DNA of 40,774 nt, taken from Myxococcales bacterium (GTDB lineage Bacteria > Myxococcota_A > Polyangia > Polyangiales > Polyangiaceae). The stretch lies in the NCBI GenBank assembly GCA_016191785.1, contig JACPVJ010000118.1, positions 1 to 40,774 on the forward strand, given 5' to 3'. The position numbers and the translations under genes are program-made. How positions within the stretch are numbered: position 1 is the first letter of the stretch; each line of letters begins with the position of its first letter. Positions 27,491 through 35,602 of this stretch are shown piece after piece. A model generated the notes under the pieces. It did no database searches and was not told the origin of the DNA. It was given only the letters and a program-made list of their open reading frames with translations.

Positions 27491-28096
27491 ATGGTCGCCG
27501 CCGCGCCGCTGTATCCGACGCGCCGTCCGTCCGCCCAGGACGAGCAGCGCGTCGTGCTCGGCGGGGTGCCGTGGGCGACGTACGTCATGCTCCGCGACTC
27601 CGTCGACAGCTCCGGGATCCGCATGACCTATCTGGAGGGGTGGCTCGAGATCATGAGTCCGTCACGCGAGCACGAGGTCGAGAAGAAGCAGATCGCCCGG
27701 CTCCTCGAGCTGTTCTGTCTCGAGCGGGACATCCCGCTGTACGGCTACGGCTCGGCCACCTTCCGCAAAGAAGAGCGCGAGCGCGGGCTCGAGCCCGACG
27801 AGTGGTACAGCCGCGACGCTGACAAGGAAATCCCGGACATCGCCCTGGAGGTGATCAAGACCCACGGCTCGCTCGACAAGCTCGAGGTCTATCGCGGGCT
27901 CGGCGTCCAAGAGGTCTGGATCTTCGAAGCGGGCGAGTTTCGCGTCCTCACGCTGCGCGCCGACCACTACGAGCGCGTCGCGGCGAGCGAGGTGCTGCCC
28001 GAGGTCGATCTGAGTCGCCTTGCTGCCTTGGCGCTGCACGAAGACCAACACGCGGCGCTGCGCGAGCTGCGTGCAGAGCTACGCGCGAAGCCCTGA
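27491..28096 (+). CDS. Uma2 family endonuclease-like protein
   Basis: A 201-residue protein of the Uma2 (DUF820) family, which has a restriction-endonuclease-like fold and is strongly expanded in cyanobacteria and myxobacteria. The family features are visible: YLEGWLEIMSPSREHE at about 48-63, then PDIALEVIKTHGS with the D...EVxK active-site pattern near 113-125, and LEVYRGLGVQEVWIFE near 129-144. The charged catalytic positions appear intact. Biological role is not established for the family. It lies between mobA and the convergent M23 peptidase gene, whose end it overlaps by 18 bp, and is probably not part of the cofactor pathway. Confidence 0.85.
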   Translation: MVAAAPLYPTRRPSAQDEQRVVLGGVPWATYVMLRDSVDSSGIRMTYLEGWLEIMSPSREHEVEKKQIARLLELFCLERDIPLYGYGSATFRKEERERGLEPDEWYSRDADKEIPDIALEVIKTHGSLDKLEVYRGLGVQEVWIFEAGEFRVLTLRADHYERVAASEVLPEVDLSRLAALALHEDQHAALRELRAELRAKP

Positions 28097-29446
28097 ACGG
28101 CGCCGCCGGGAACCAAGCACCACCAAGACCCCGACCAGCGCCCAACCCGCGACGCCAGACCGGCGGCCCGGCGTGCGACAGCTGCAATCCCCCGCGTCGT
28201 CCTTCAGCACGTGAGTCTTCTGTCCGCCGCCTGCGCCGCCGCTCGCGCCGCCATCGACGCCGCCCGCTCCGGCGCCGCCCGCGCCGGCGCTGCCCGAGCT
28301 GCCGCCGGCACCCGCGCTGCCCGCCGCGCCGTCGCCGCCGCAGTCGACCACGTCGAAGCTCATGGCCACCTCGGGTCCGAACCAGGCCTTCAGCTCGTCC
28401 ACCAAGCGCCAGCGTGACTCGTACACGCCCGGGGTGCTGGGCGCCTTGCCGGCGATCCCGGGCGACTTGCTGAACACTGTGCGGCGACACTTGGGCTGGT
28501 CGCTGCAGTCGCCGCCGCCGGGGGTGACCTCGGAGTTGGCGTTGGCCTTCAGGCTGACTCGATTGTTGCCGGTGAAGGGGTCGTTTCCGTCGCCCACCAC
28601 GCCCAGGCGCACCGCCTGCCCGTCCGCCGCGCCGCTGCTGTCGGTCCAGGTGACGCTGCCGGTGTTCTCGAGCTCGAACCAGAAGTGGATCGAGTCGCCG
28701 GCGCACACGCGATAGTCCGCCTTGCCGGAGGGGTCGACCTCGGCGTCGCTGCCCTGCGCCACCAGCTTGGCGTCCAGCTTGGCCACCGTGGGCCCGAGCA
28801 GGGTCTGGTACGCCTGCACCAGCGAGGTGTACGGCGGCACGAACACCTTACCCAGGCCCGAGACGTTCTGCTCGAGATCGAAGTGCAAGTGCGTCGTGGT
28901 CGGCGTGCCGCCGAACTCGTTCGACACCTTGCCCATCAGCTGCCCCTTCTTCACGGTCTGACCGGTCGAGACCGCGAGGCTGCCCATGTGCAGGTAGCGA
29001 TAGACGGTTCCGTCGTTCCCGGTCAGGTAGACCGAATAGGTGCCGATGCTGGTGATCTTGCCGTCGGTGGTGGCGACCGTGGCGTGCACGTTCTTGGTGC
29101 AGGTGGCGGCCCGGATGTCTTGCCCCTGGTGGCCCTTGCCCGCGGGGCAGAGCGGCATGGTCCAGCTGCGTGTCTCGCAGTAGTTGTCCCACCACGGGTA
29201 GCTGAAGTTCTCGGTGTCGCACTGCCCGCCGCCGGGCCCGCTGGAGCCACCGTGACCCCAGACCTGCGAGTTGGCGTAGGCCGGCGCCTTCTCGATGGGG
29301 AAGCGCATGCCCGGGGCATAGACCTTGGCGTCCACGCGGCCGGTGCCCGAGCCAGAGACCAGCGTGCCGGCCGGCTTGAAGGTGAAGTCCGCAGCGAACG
29401 CCGAGCTCTGCAGCGCGAGCACGGCGGCGACCACCCGGAGCTTCAC
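28079..29446 (-). CDS. M23 peptidase with NBR1-like Ig domain and MYXO-CTERM tail
   Basis: A 455-residue exported protein from a GTG start that overlaps the stop codon of the upstream lipoprotein gene (GTGA). Signal peptide to about residue 19 (SSAFAAD). The M23 LytM metallopeptidase domain spans about 50-225, with Zn ligands His106 and Asp110 (GHQGQD) and His188 in THLHFDL, plus His153. Residues about 245-368 resemble an NBR1-type Ig-like domain (ELENTGSVTWTD; PGVYESRWRLVD; WFGPEV). A Gly/Ala/Ser linker leads to CSCRTPGRRSG, a hydrophobic helix and RRRR, the MYXO-CTERM signal processed by myxosortase. It probably cuts peptidoglycan crosslinks or cell-wall peptides at the surface. Confidence 0.85.
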   Translation of the reverse strand: MKLRVVAAVLALQSSAFAADFTFKPAGTLVSGSGTGRVDAKVYAPGMRFPIEKAPAYANSQVWGHGGSSGPGGGQCDTENFSYPWWDNYCETRSWTMPLCPAGKGHQGQDIRAATCTKNVHATVATTDGKITSIGTYSVYLTGNDGTVYRYLHMGSLAVSTGQTVKKGQLMGKVSNEFGGTPTTTHLHFDLEQNVSGLGKVFVPPYTSLVQAYQTLLGPTVAKLDAKLVAQGSDAEVDPSGKADYRVCAGDSIHFWFELENTGSVTWTDSSGAADGQAVRLGVVGDGNDPFTGNNRVSLKANANSEVTPGGGDCSDQPKCRRTVFSKSPGIAGKAPSTPGVYESRWRLVDELKAWFGPEVAMSFDVVDCGGDGAAGSAGAGGSSGSAGAGGAGAGGVDGGASGGAGGGQKTHVLKDDAGDCSCRTPGRRSGVAGWALVGVLVVLGSRRRRSGLRA

Positions 29447-30012
29447 GGTGCACCCCCGCGCCCGCCGACGTGAGCCAGTGACTCGACCAGGCCGACCAGG
29501 AACTTGTCGTCGGCGCAGCGGCCGTCGCCCGCCACCGCGCACTCGACGTGGAGCGAGTGGGCCACGCCGGCCTCGTGCCACGACGCCTGCCAGATGTTCG
29601 ACTCGACGGTGACGAAGCCCCGCTTGCCGCGCAGCGTGCGGTCGCCCTCCGCCGGCGCGATGTCCGGGTAGCGATAGGCGAGCTGGCTGGTGTGAATCGC
29701 GACGGTGACCCCGTCGGCGGTGGCCGAGACCGCCGCCCACACCGGCCCGGTGGTGACGATGGCGCTCTCGGCGAGCCCCGCGCTCCGCGGAGCGAGCACG
29801 GGCACCGGTGACCCCGCGACCTCGGCGCGCGCGGCCGCCGACAGGCGGCTCTGCACGTCGCGATCGACCGGCGCGGACCAGTCGGGCTGCGTGATCTGGG
29901 CGGAGCGGGTCGCCGAGACCGGCTGAGCATGGGTGAAGACGGGGCTCCCGGGCTCGCCCTCGCAGGCGAACAGCAGGGCCGCCGCTGCGACGAACGCGGC
30001 GCGGTGGGGCAT
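29443..30012 (-). CDS. Lipoprotein upstream of the M23 peptidase
   Basis: A 189-residue predicted lipoprotein: signal FVAAAALLFAC, acylated Cys about 17. The rest has no recognised domain; it contains a polar N-terminal part (residues 30-75) and a beta-rich region (AESAIVTTGPVWAAVSATADGV is longer, with TVAIHTSQLAYRY and GFVTVESNIWQASW), and three cysteines near the end. It starts 8 bp after moaE and overlaps the M23 gene by four bases, so it is probably coexpressed with both and may be a partner or regulator of the peptidase. Confidence 0.6.
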   Translation of the reverse strand: MPHRAAFVAAAALLFACEGEPGSPVFTHAQPVSATRSAQITQPDWSAPVDRDVQSRLSAAARAEVAGSPVPVLAPRSAGLAESAIVTTGPVWAAVSATADGVTVAIHTSQLAYRYPDIAPAEGDRTLRGKRGFVTVESNIWQASWHEAGVAHSLHVECAVAGDGRCADDKFLVGLVESLAHVGGRGGAP

Positions 30013-30020
30013 GCGAGCCG

Positions 30021-30470
30021 TCAGTCTACGTGATTGTGGTGGCCGGTGCAGCGTGCGTCGCGGAATCCCACCCAATACGGGCCATCGGGGCCGTGCTCGC
30101 ACTTCCAGATCGGCACGCGCTCTTTGATCCGATCGATCAGCAGGCGGCAGGCCCGGAAGGCCTCGTCCCGGTGGGGCGCGCTGGCGGCGCACACCACGGC
30201 CAGGTCGCCGACCGCGAGCCGACCGACGCGGTGCAGCACGGCCAGGCGCGCGCCGGGGATCTCTCGCGCGATCTCGTCACCGATGGCGCGCATCTCTTTC
30301 ACCGCCATGCTGGTGTACGCCTCGTACTCGAGCAGCGTGATCGGCTGACCGTCGTTCTCGTCCCGCACGGTGCCGATGAAGAGCGTGGTGCCCCCGGCGC
30401 TGGGGTGCGCCACGGCCTGCGTCACTTCGTCGACCGACAGCGCCTGGTCGCGGATCTCGAACAACGTCAT
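30021..30470 (-). CDS. moaE: Molybdopterin synthase large subunit MoaE
   Basis: A 149-residue catalytic subunit of molybdopterin synthase, which converts cyclic pyranopterin monophosphate to molybdopterin using sulfur from MoaD. Typical segments are GTTLFIGTVRDENDGQ near 27-42, LEYEAYTSMAVKEM near 48-60, LHRVGRLAVGDLAV near 78-91, and the active-site lysines in IKERVPIWKCE near 114-124. The ATG overlaps the moaC stop (ATGA). The MoaD sulfur carrier is not in the window. Confidence 0.95.
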   Translation of the reverse strand: MTLFEIRDQALSVDEVTQAVAHPSAGGTTLFIGTVRDENDGQPITLLEYEAYTSMAVKEMRAIGDEIAREIPGARLAVLHRVGRLAVGDLAVVCAASAPHRDEAFRACRLLIDRIKERVPIWKCEHGPDGPYWVGFRDARCTGHHNHVD

Positions 30471-31354
30471 CGCGAATAGTCTCCAGAACGACCGCCCGAC
30501 TTGGAGAGCAGCCGGGTCGGTCCGAGCTCCATCGAGCGGTCGTAGGCCTTGAGCATGTCGTAAACCGTGAGCGCCGCCACCGACGCCGCGCACAGTGCTT
30601 CCATCTCGACGCCGGTGCGGTCGAAGGTCTCGACGCTGGCCAGCACGTGCGCCTTGCGGCTCGCCGCGTCGAGCTCGATCTCGAGCGACGCGTGGGTGAT
30701 GGCGATGGCATGGCAGAGCGGGATGAGCTCGCTGGTGCGCTTGGCGGCCTGAATGCCCGCGATGCGCGCGGTCGCGAGCACGTCCCCCTTGCCAGCGCGG
30801 GCGCCCTCGAGCCGCGCGAACGCCTCGGCACCCATGCTGACGAAGCTCTCGGCGACGGCCCGGCGCAAGCTCGTGGCCTTGGCGCCCACGTCGACCATGC
30901 GCACCACGCCGGTCGGCGAGAGGTGAGTCGAGAGCGCGCTGGCGCCGACGATCTCGGCGTAGGCCGCGGCGATGCGTTCGGCGCGCCCCTTGGACGCGAC
31001 CTTGGCCAGGGCGTAGCGATCGAGGGCGCTGAGCCCGGTCCAGAGCGCGGGCGCGAGAGGGCGGCCCTCGCCGTAGACGGCGGTGACCGCGTGGGGCGCG
31101 GCGTCGGCCGGTGGGTCCGCGGCCGCGGAGCCCACCTCGGCCGCAGGCTCGGCGCCGCCGACCAGCGTTCGGGCGCGGGTGAGATCCACCGTGGCGGACT
31201 GCCCCAGCAAGGTCAGCTCGCGCCGCGCTTCGAGGGGCAGACTCTGCCAACCGGCGCGCGACAAGCGCAGCCCCAGCTGGTCCAGGACCCGTCGCGCCGC
31301 CAGCGGCAAGAGCAACAGGCGCTCGTCCACTTCGTCGAAGGCGTAGAGCTTCAC
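30467..31354 (-). CDS. moaC: MoaC with N-terminal nitrate-reductase-associated-like domain
   Basis: A 295-residue fusion protein from GTG 31354. The C-terminal part (about 143-295) is MoaC, which works with MoaA in making cyclic pyranopterin monophosphate: MVDVGAKATS near 153, AKRTSELIPLCHAI near 204-217, TGVEMEALCAAS near 247-258, and DMLKAYDR near 266 are characteristic. The N-terminal 140 residues are unusual for MoaC. They resemble the cyanobacterial nitrate-reductase-associated family, with LPLAARRVLDQLGLRLSRAG near 16-35, W36, the RRELTLL stretch, and a similar second half (LWTGLSALDRYALAKV near 104-119). MoaC normally has about 160 residues. The gene overlaps moaE by four bases. TACCTT lies seven bases before GTG. 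Confidence 0.85.
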   Translation of the reverse strand: MKLYAFDEVDERLLLLPLAARRVLDQLGLRLSRAGWQSLPLEARRELTLLGQSATVDLTRARTLVGGAEPAAEVGSAAADPPADAAPHAVTAVYGEGRPLAPALWTGLSALDRYALAKVASKGRAERIAAAYAEIVGASALSTHLSPTGVVRMVDVGAKATSLRRAVAESFVSMGAEAFARLEGARAGKGDVLATARIAGIQAAKRTSELIPLCHAIAITHASLEIELDAASRKAHVLASVETFDRTGVEMEALCAASVAALTVYDMLKAYDRSMELGPTRLLSKSGGRSGDYSR

Positions 31355-31400
31355 GGGCGGGAAGGTATCACACGACGACCCGTGACATACTCCGGACGCC

Positions 31401-32774
31401 GTGCGTGTCTCCGTCGCATTTTTCGCCCTCGGGGTCGCGCTGCTCTCGGGGTGTCCGAAGGCGCCGACCCGCCCCGGCGCGGGCACGTCGGCAGAGGGCG
31501 ACAGCTGTCGCGTGCGCGTCGAGGACAGCCCGTTCACGCCGGTGCCGCCGGAGCCCCTGCCGCCGCAGCGCTCGCGCGTCGGCGTCGCGGTCCACGCCGA
31601 CCTCGCGGCGCTCGAGCGCGCGCTCGGAAAAGAGGTCCCGGTCACCCTCGCGGCCGAGCGTCGCCGTCCGATCGGCACGCCCGGCGAGGTGACCTACGTC
31701 GTCCGACGGGGGCGGCTCGGGATTGCGCTCGACACCGCTCGCCTGACGGTCAAGGTCCCGGTCGAGGTCGAGGCCGAGGTCTGCAAACCCCTGGGTCCGT
31801 TCTGCCCGACCTATGGCCGGTGCAGCCCGCGCTTGCTGGCCACCGCCAGCGTGCCGCTCTTGCTCAGCGAAGGCTACGAGATCGGCAAGAGCCGCGTGTC
31901 GATCGCGGTGCAGCGCGACTGCAACATCGGGGGGTACGACGCCACGCCGCAGATCAGGAGCCGCGCCCAGAACGAGGTCGGCCAGGTGCAGGCGCGAATC
32001 GACGCCGCGATGCCGGCGATCCGCCCGAGCGTCGCCGGCGTGTGGGAGCTCTTGCACCACCCGGTCGCGCTGGGCACCACCACCTGCCTGCGCATCGAGC
32101 CCGATCGCGTGACCCAGAACCGCCCCGCGGTCAGAGACGGAGCCCTGGTGACCGAGCTTGGGGCCGAGGGCACACTCAGCATTCAGGACCCGTGCTCGCG
32201 CGACGTGGTGGTCAAGCCCGCGCCGCTGCCGCGCCTGGTGGTCAGCGACGCGCCCGACACGGGCGTGGAGCTACGCGTCCCGGTGCGAACCAGCTGGGTG
32301 GACGTCTCGGCCGAGCTGACCCGCGCGCTGACCGCCAAGGCCGCCTCGGCCGCTGAGACCCGGGTGGTGAAGGTCGAGGCCGAGGGCTCGGGCGCGCTCG
32401 TGACGATGCGCGCCACGCTCGCGGGTGCCACGTGCGGCACCGTGCGGCTGCTCGCCGAGCCGTGGTTCGACGCGTCGTCCACCCGCATCCGCCTGCGCAA
32501 CGTGATCGAGCCGCCAGGCAGATCGAAGCTCGCGGACCTGGCCGCTGTCGCGCGGCTGATCGAGACCCACGCCGCGATCACCCTGCCTGTGGACCTCGGC
32601 GCCGGACCCGCCGCGCTGACCACCCTGGCCCAGGGCTTCGCCCGAGATCTGCCCGAAGGCGTCGAGATCGACGCCAAAATCGGGAAATCGACGGTGCCGC
32701 GGGTGCACCCCGAGCGCGAGGGCTTGGTGGCCCTTGCGATTTTCTCTGGCCACACGACGTTTCGGCTGAGGTAG
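31401..32774 (+). CDS. DUF4403-like lipoprotein
   Basis: A 457-residue lipoprotein from GTG 31401 (signal FALGVALLSGC, acylated Cys 18). It is beta-rich throughout, with recurring RLGIALDTARLTVKVPVEVE and ILxV-type strands and a central Cys-containing segment (CKPLGPFCPTYGRC). The order of strands and the repeated SxxVxVxA/VPLLLSEG patterns fit the DUF4403 family of outer-membrane-associated tubular lipid-binding-like proteins; this is a family-level guess. moaA follows after 10 bp on the same strand, so it is likely cotranscribed with a cofactor gene to which it has no obvious link. Confidence 0.5.
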   Translation: MRVSVAFFALGVALLSGCPKAPTRPGAGTSAEGDSCRVRVEDSPFTPVPPEPLPPQRSRVGVAVHADLAALERALGKEVPVTLAAERRRPIGTPGEVTYVVRRGRLGIALDTARLTVKVPVEVEAEVCKPLGPFCPTYGRCSPRLLATASVPLLLSEGYEIGKSRVSIAVQRDCNIGGYDATPQIRSRAQNEVGQVQARIDAAMPAIRPSVAGVWELLHHPVALGTTTCLRIEPDRVTQNRPAVRDGALVTELGAEGTLSIQDPCSRDVVVKPAPLPRLVVSDAPDTGVELRVPVRTSWVDVSAELTRALTAKAASAAETRVVKVEAEGSGALVTMRATLAGATCGTVRLLAEPWFDASSTRIRLRNVIEPPGRSKLADLAAVARLIETHAAITLPVDLGAGPAALTTLAQGFARDLPEGVEIDAKIGKSTVPRVHPEREGLVALAIFSGHTTFRLR

Positions 32775-32784
32775 ACGAGCGCCG

Positions 32785-33807
32785 ATGCCTGCGTCCGAGA
32801 GCACTCCGCTGACCGACCCGCGCGGACGGCCGCTCCGCGACCTGCGTCTCAGCGTGACGGATCGCTGCAACTTCCGCTGCCGCTATTGCATGCCGAAGGA
32901 GCACTTCGGTCCCGGCTTCCGCTTCTTGCCACGCGCCGACCTGCTGCGCTTCGAAGAGATCGCGCGGGTGGCCCGGGTGTTCGCGTCGCTGGGCGTGAAG
33001 AAGCTGCGCCTGACCGGCGGCGAGCCGCTGCTCCGCTCGGATCTGCCCGATCTGGTGGCGCAGCTCGCGACCATCGACGGGGTCGATCTCGCGCTGACCA
33101 CCAACGGGTCGCTGCTCGAGTCGCGCGCCGACGAGCTGGTGCGCGCGGGCCTCCGGCGCGTCACGGTCAGCCTCGACTCGCTGGACGAGGCGGTCTTCCG
33201 TCAGATGACCGACGCCGCGCTGGCGCCCGCCCAGGTGCTGGCCGGCATCGAGGCGGCGGCGCGCGCGGGCCTGCGTCCGGTCAAGGTCAACTGCGTGGTG
33301 CGCCGCGGCGTGAACGACCACGGCATCGTCGATCTGGCGCGGCACTTCAAGGGCACGGGGCACGTGCTGCGCTTCATCGAGCTGATGGACGTCGGCGCGA
33401 CCAACGGGTGGCGCATGGACCAGGTGGTGAGCGGCGCCGAGATCGTCGAGAAGATCTCGCGCGAGCTGCCCCTCGAGCCCGCCGAGCCCACCTATCGCGG
33501 AGAGGTCGCCAAGCGGTGGCGCTACGTCGATGGCGGCGGCGAGATCGGCATGATCACCAGCGTGACCAGCCCGTTCTGCGGCGACTGCTCGCGCGCGCGG
33601 CTCAGCGCCGAAGGCAGCGTCTACACCTGCTTGTTCGCGACCACCGGCACCGATCTGCGGGGCCCGCTCCGAAGCGGCGCTTCGGACGCCGAGCTCGGCG
33701 AGCTGATCCGTTCGCTCTGGTCCCGCCGCGACGATCGCTACTCCGAGCTCCGCTCGGAGAACACCAAGACGCTGCGGCGCATCGAGATGAGCTACATCGG
33801 CGGCTGA
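32785..33807 (+). CDS. moaA: GTP 3',8-cyclase MoaA
   Basis: A 340-residue radical-SAM enzyme that, with MoaC, converts GTP to cyclic pyranopterin monophosphate, the first step of molybdenum-cofactor synthesis. The radical-SAM cluster is CNFRCRYC at about 31-38, the SAM-binding GGEP near 79-82, and the C-terminal second [4Fe-4S] cluster cysteines are in FCGDCSRAR near 263-271 and VYTC about 14 residues later. The C-terminal end SYIGG has the conserved Gly-Gly that inserts into the active site. Complete and typical in length. 10 bp after the DUF4403-like gene; ends four bases before the convergent copper-storage gene. Confidence 0.97.
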   Translation: MPASESTPLTDPRGRPLRDLRLSVTDRCNFRCRYCMPKEHFGPGFRFLPRADLLRFEEIARVARVFASLGVKKLRLTGGEPLLRSDLPDLVAQLATIDGVDLALTTNGSLLESRADELVRAGLRRVTVSLDSLDEAVFRQMTDAALAPAQVLAGIEAAARAGLRPVKVNCVVRRGVNDHGIVDLARHFKGTGHVLRFIELMDVGATNGWRMDQVVSGAEIVEKISRELPLEPAEPTYRGEVAKRWRYVDGGGEIGMITSVTSPFCGDCSRARLSAEGSVYTCLFATTGTDLRGPLRSGASDAELGELIRSLWSRRDDRYSELRSENTKTLRRIEMSYIGG

Positions 33808-33811
33808 CGGG

Positions 33812-34315
33812 TCAGGCCGCCGCGAAGGCGTCGCAGGCCTTGGCGCAAGCCAAGCACGAGTCCATGCACGCCTTGCACTCGGCGTGATGCTCGGCGTGGG
33901 GCTTGCACGCATCGGCGCAAGCGCGACAGAACGACGCGCAGGTCTTCGCCAGGGCCTTCATCAGCTCGGGCGACGCGTTGCGGAAGGCGGCGACGTCCGC
34001 CATGGCGCCGACCACCGAGAGCATGTTCATGACCGCGCGCTGGCAACCGGCCATGTCCTTCATGCCCGCGGCAAGGTGCTCGGTGCAGCGGGCGAGACAC
34101 ACCCGACCGTCGCGAGCGCAGCCTGCCGTGGACTCGATCACCCCTTGCAGGCCAGCGGGCATGGGCGGGGGCGGCCCGGGGTCGTGGCCGTGGTGCGCCG
34201 CGTGCGGGTCTGCTGCCGGGGCTTGCTGGGCGCAAGCGCTCGAGGACACGAGCAGCGCGCCCAGGGATGCAAGGCCAGTGATCACGTCTCTACGATCGAG
34301 GGGCTGGGTCGACAT
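33812..34315 (-). CDS. Tat-exported copper-storage (Csp1-like) four-helix protein
   Basis: A 167-residue protein with an N-terminal Tat-type signal (DRRDVITGLASLGALLVSS, then AxA-type cleavage around residue 28). The mature part has a His-rich segment (DPHAAHHGHDPG) and four helices lined with 13 cysteines, mostly CxxxC or CxxC (KTCASFCRACADACK; CKACMDSCLACAKAC). This pattern matches the DUF326/Csp family, in which a bundle stores Cu(I) ions; the exported Csp1 of Methylosinus trichosporium is known to have 13 cysteines. Copper storage outside the cytoplasm is the likely role. No copper-efflux genes are adjacent. Confidence 0.82.
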   Translation of the reverse strand: MSTQPLDRRDVITGLASLGALLVSSSACAQQAPAADPHAAHHGHDPGPPPPMPAGLQGVIESTAGCARDGRVCLARCTEHLAAGMKDMAGCQRAVMNMLSVVGAMADVAAFRNASPELMKALAKTCASFCRACADACKPHAEHHAECKACMDSCLACAKACDAFAAA

Positions 34316-34329
34316 GGGCGCGGACGCTG

Positions 34330-34339
34330 CCACTAGTGG
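34330..34339. promoter_or_regulatory. 10-bp palindrome upstream of the Csp gene
   Basis: CCACTAGTGG lies 15 bases upstream of the Csp ATG, in the 103-bp divergent region shared with the next lipoprotein gene. It could be an operator, for example for a copper-responsive regulator, but it does not match a consensus I know. Confidence 0.3.
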
Positions 34340-34418
34340 TCGGGCGTTGTAAAGCCGGTGCACCCGCGCTCTCCGCTGGCGCGCCAGCCAGGCTGCGGTA
34401 AGCACTCCGTGTGGCGAC

Positions 34419-35204
34419 ATGAAGCATCTGACTTTGCTGTGTGTGCTCTTGGCAGTGGGCGCGTGCGGTGGTTCGACCGCGCGCGACTCGGGCGGTTCGA
34501 CCGGCGGCGCGGGCGGGGCGGACGGCTCGGGCGGCGCGACCACCGGTGGTACTGGCGGCACCGGTGGCGCCGTGACGGGCGGCAGCGCGGGGACGGCGTC
34601 CGGCAGCACCGGTGGCGCGGTGGGCGGCACGGGTGGCACGAGCTCGCAGTGTCTCGGCCTGAGCTATTGCGAGTGCGACGCGGCCAGCACCGCCTGCCAG
34701 GTGTTCTCCGACGCGTGCTTCTGCCCGTGCGGCGTCGAGCCGTGCAAGCCGACCTGCGACTGCGCGTGCGCCGGCGGCAAGTACCTGGGGTGCGGTCCGA
34801 AGGACATCATGCAGCCCGGCGCGCTCGAGGGCGTCTGGCTCGTGGGTTGGTCCGGGGGGATGAACCACTACAGCTGGGTGCGGTTCAACGCCGACTTCAG
34901 CGCTGACGTGCTCGACGGCAAAGGCCTGCCCGGCAACGCCCCGCTCTGGCCGTGCAGCGGCCAGGGCAGCTGGCTGTTCAGCGCCAAGCTCTACAACGTG
35001 CACCTGACCTTGCCTGCCGGCTGTTCGGGCGCGATCGCCGTCGACCTCACCTTCGAGAGCCTGGAGGCGCCGACGGGGTATGCGAAGGGCGCCATCTTGC
35101 AGGCCAACGTGACCACGCAGCCGAACGGCTCACCGCTCGAGGCCTACAAGTTCGCGCCGAACCAGTGCGACCCGAGCATGAGCGCCTGCAAGAGCCCGTT
35201 TTGA
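34419..35204 (+). CDS. Gly-repeat, Cys-rich lipoprotein
   Basis: A 261-residue lipoprotein (signal LLCVLLAVGAC, acylated Cys about 16). Residues 17-75 are a Gly/Ser/Thr/Ala stalk resembling that of the lipoprotein at 15447. A cluster of about 13 cysteines in CECDAASTACQVF, CFCPCGVEPCKPTCDCAC (residues 80-120) suggests a small disulfide-rich domain. The C-terminal domain (about 125-261) is beta-rich and opens with EGVWLVGWSGGMNHYSW, resembling lipocalin-like or ligand-binding sandwiches; it ends with two further cysteines. Function unknown; surface display is likely. Confidence 0.7.
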   Translation: MKHLTLLCVLLAVGACGGSTARDSGGSTGGAGGADGSGGATTGGTGGTGGAVTGGSAGTASGSTGGAVGGTGGTSSQCLGLSYCECDAASTACQVFSDACFCPCGVEPCKPTCDCACAGGKYLGCGPKDIMQPGALEGVWLVGWSGGMNHYSWVRFNADFSADVLDGKGLPGNAPLWPCSGQGSWLFSAKLYNVHLTLPAGCSGAIAVDLTFESLEAPTGYAKGAILQANVTTQPNGSPLEAYKFAPNQCDPSMSACKSPF

Positions 35205-35206
35205 AG

Positions 35207-35602
35207 TCACAGCACGTCGACGAGGCCTGAGCCGATGATCCGCTGGTCGGCGGTGACCAGCTTCAGGGCGTGCACTCGCGCCGTCGCGACGATGATGCGA
35301 TCTGCCGGATCCCAGTCGAGCGTGAGCGGCAGGCCGGTCAACTCGGCGGCCACCGCAGGCGAGATCGGCAGGCGAAGCACGAGTGGCGGCGCGGTCGCGG
35401 CGTCGAGCCAGTCCCGGACGGGGAGGGACAACCGAATGCGCGAGCGCTCGGTGAGGCCCGCAACTTCCCAGAGCGTGATGTCCGACACGTGCAGCGGAGC
35501 GTTCGGGCTGGCCTTCGACAGCGCGCGCCGCTGCTTCGCGTTCAGCCGACGCGAGTCGTTGACCCACCAGACGAGGACGTGCGTGTCGAGCAGCAGCCTC
35601 AT
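35207..35602 (-). CDS. VapC-type PIN-domain toxin
   Basis: A 131-residue PIN-domain protein of the VapC type, a Mg-dependent ribonuclease. The acidic active-site residues are Asp6 (LLLDTHVL), Glu46 (DITLWEVAGL), Asp98/Asp101 (DPADRIIVATA) and Asp119 (VTADQR), all present, so it should be active. Its ATG overlaps the stop of the antitoxin gene (ATGA), the normal order antitoxin then toxin. It ends two bases after the convergent lipoprotein stop. Confidence 0.9.
   Translation of the reverse strand: MRLLLDTHVLVWWVNDSRRLNAKQRRALSKASPNAPLHVSDITLWEVAGLTERSRIRLSLPVRDWLDAATAPPLVLRLPISPAVAAELTGLPLTLDWDPADRIIVATARVHALKLVTADQRIIGSGLVDVL

Noticed and set aside
31355..31400. Molybdenum-cofactor riboswitch upstream of moaC
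   Set aside because: Only 46 bases separate moaC from the divergent gene, too short for the known element, and the moeA leader shows no matching pattern.
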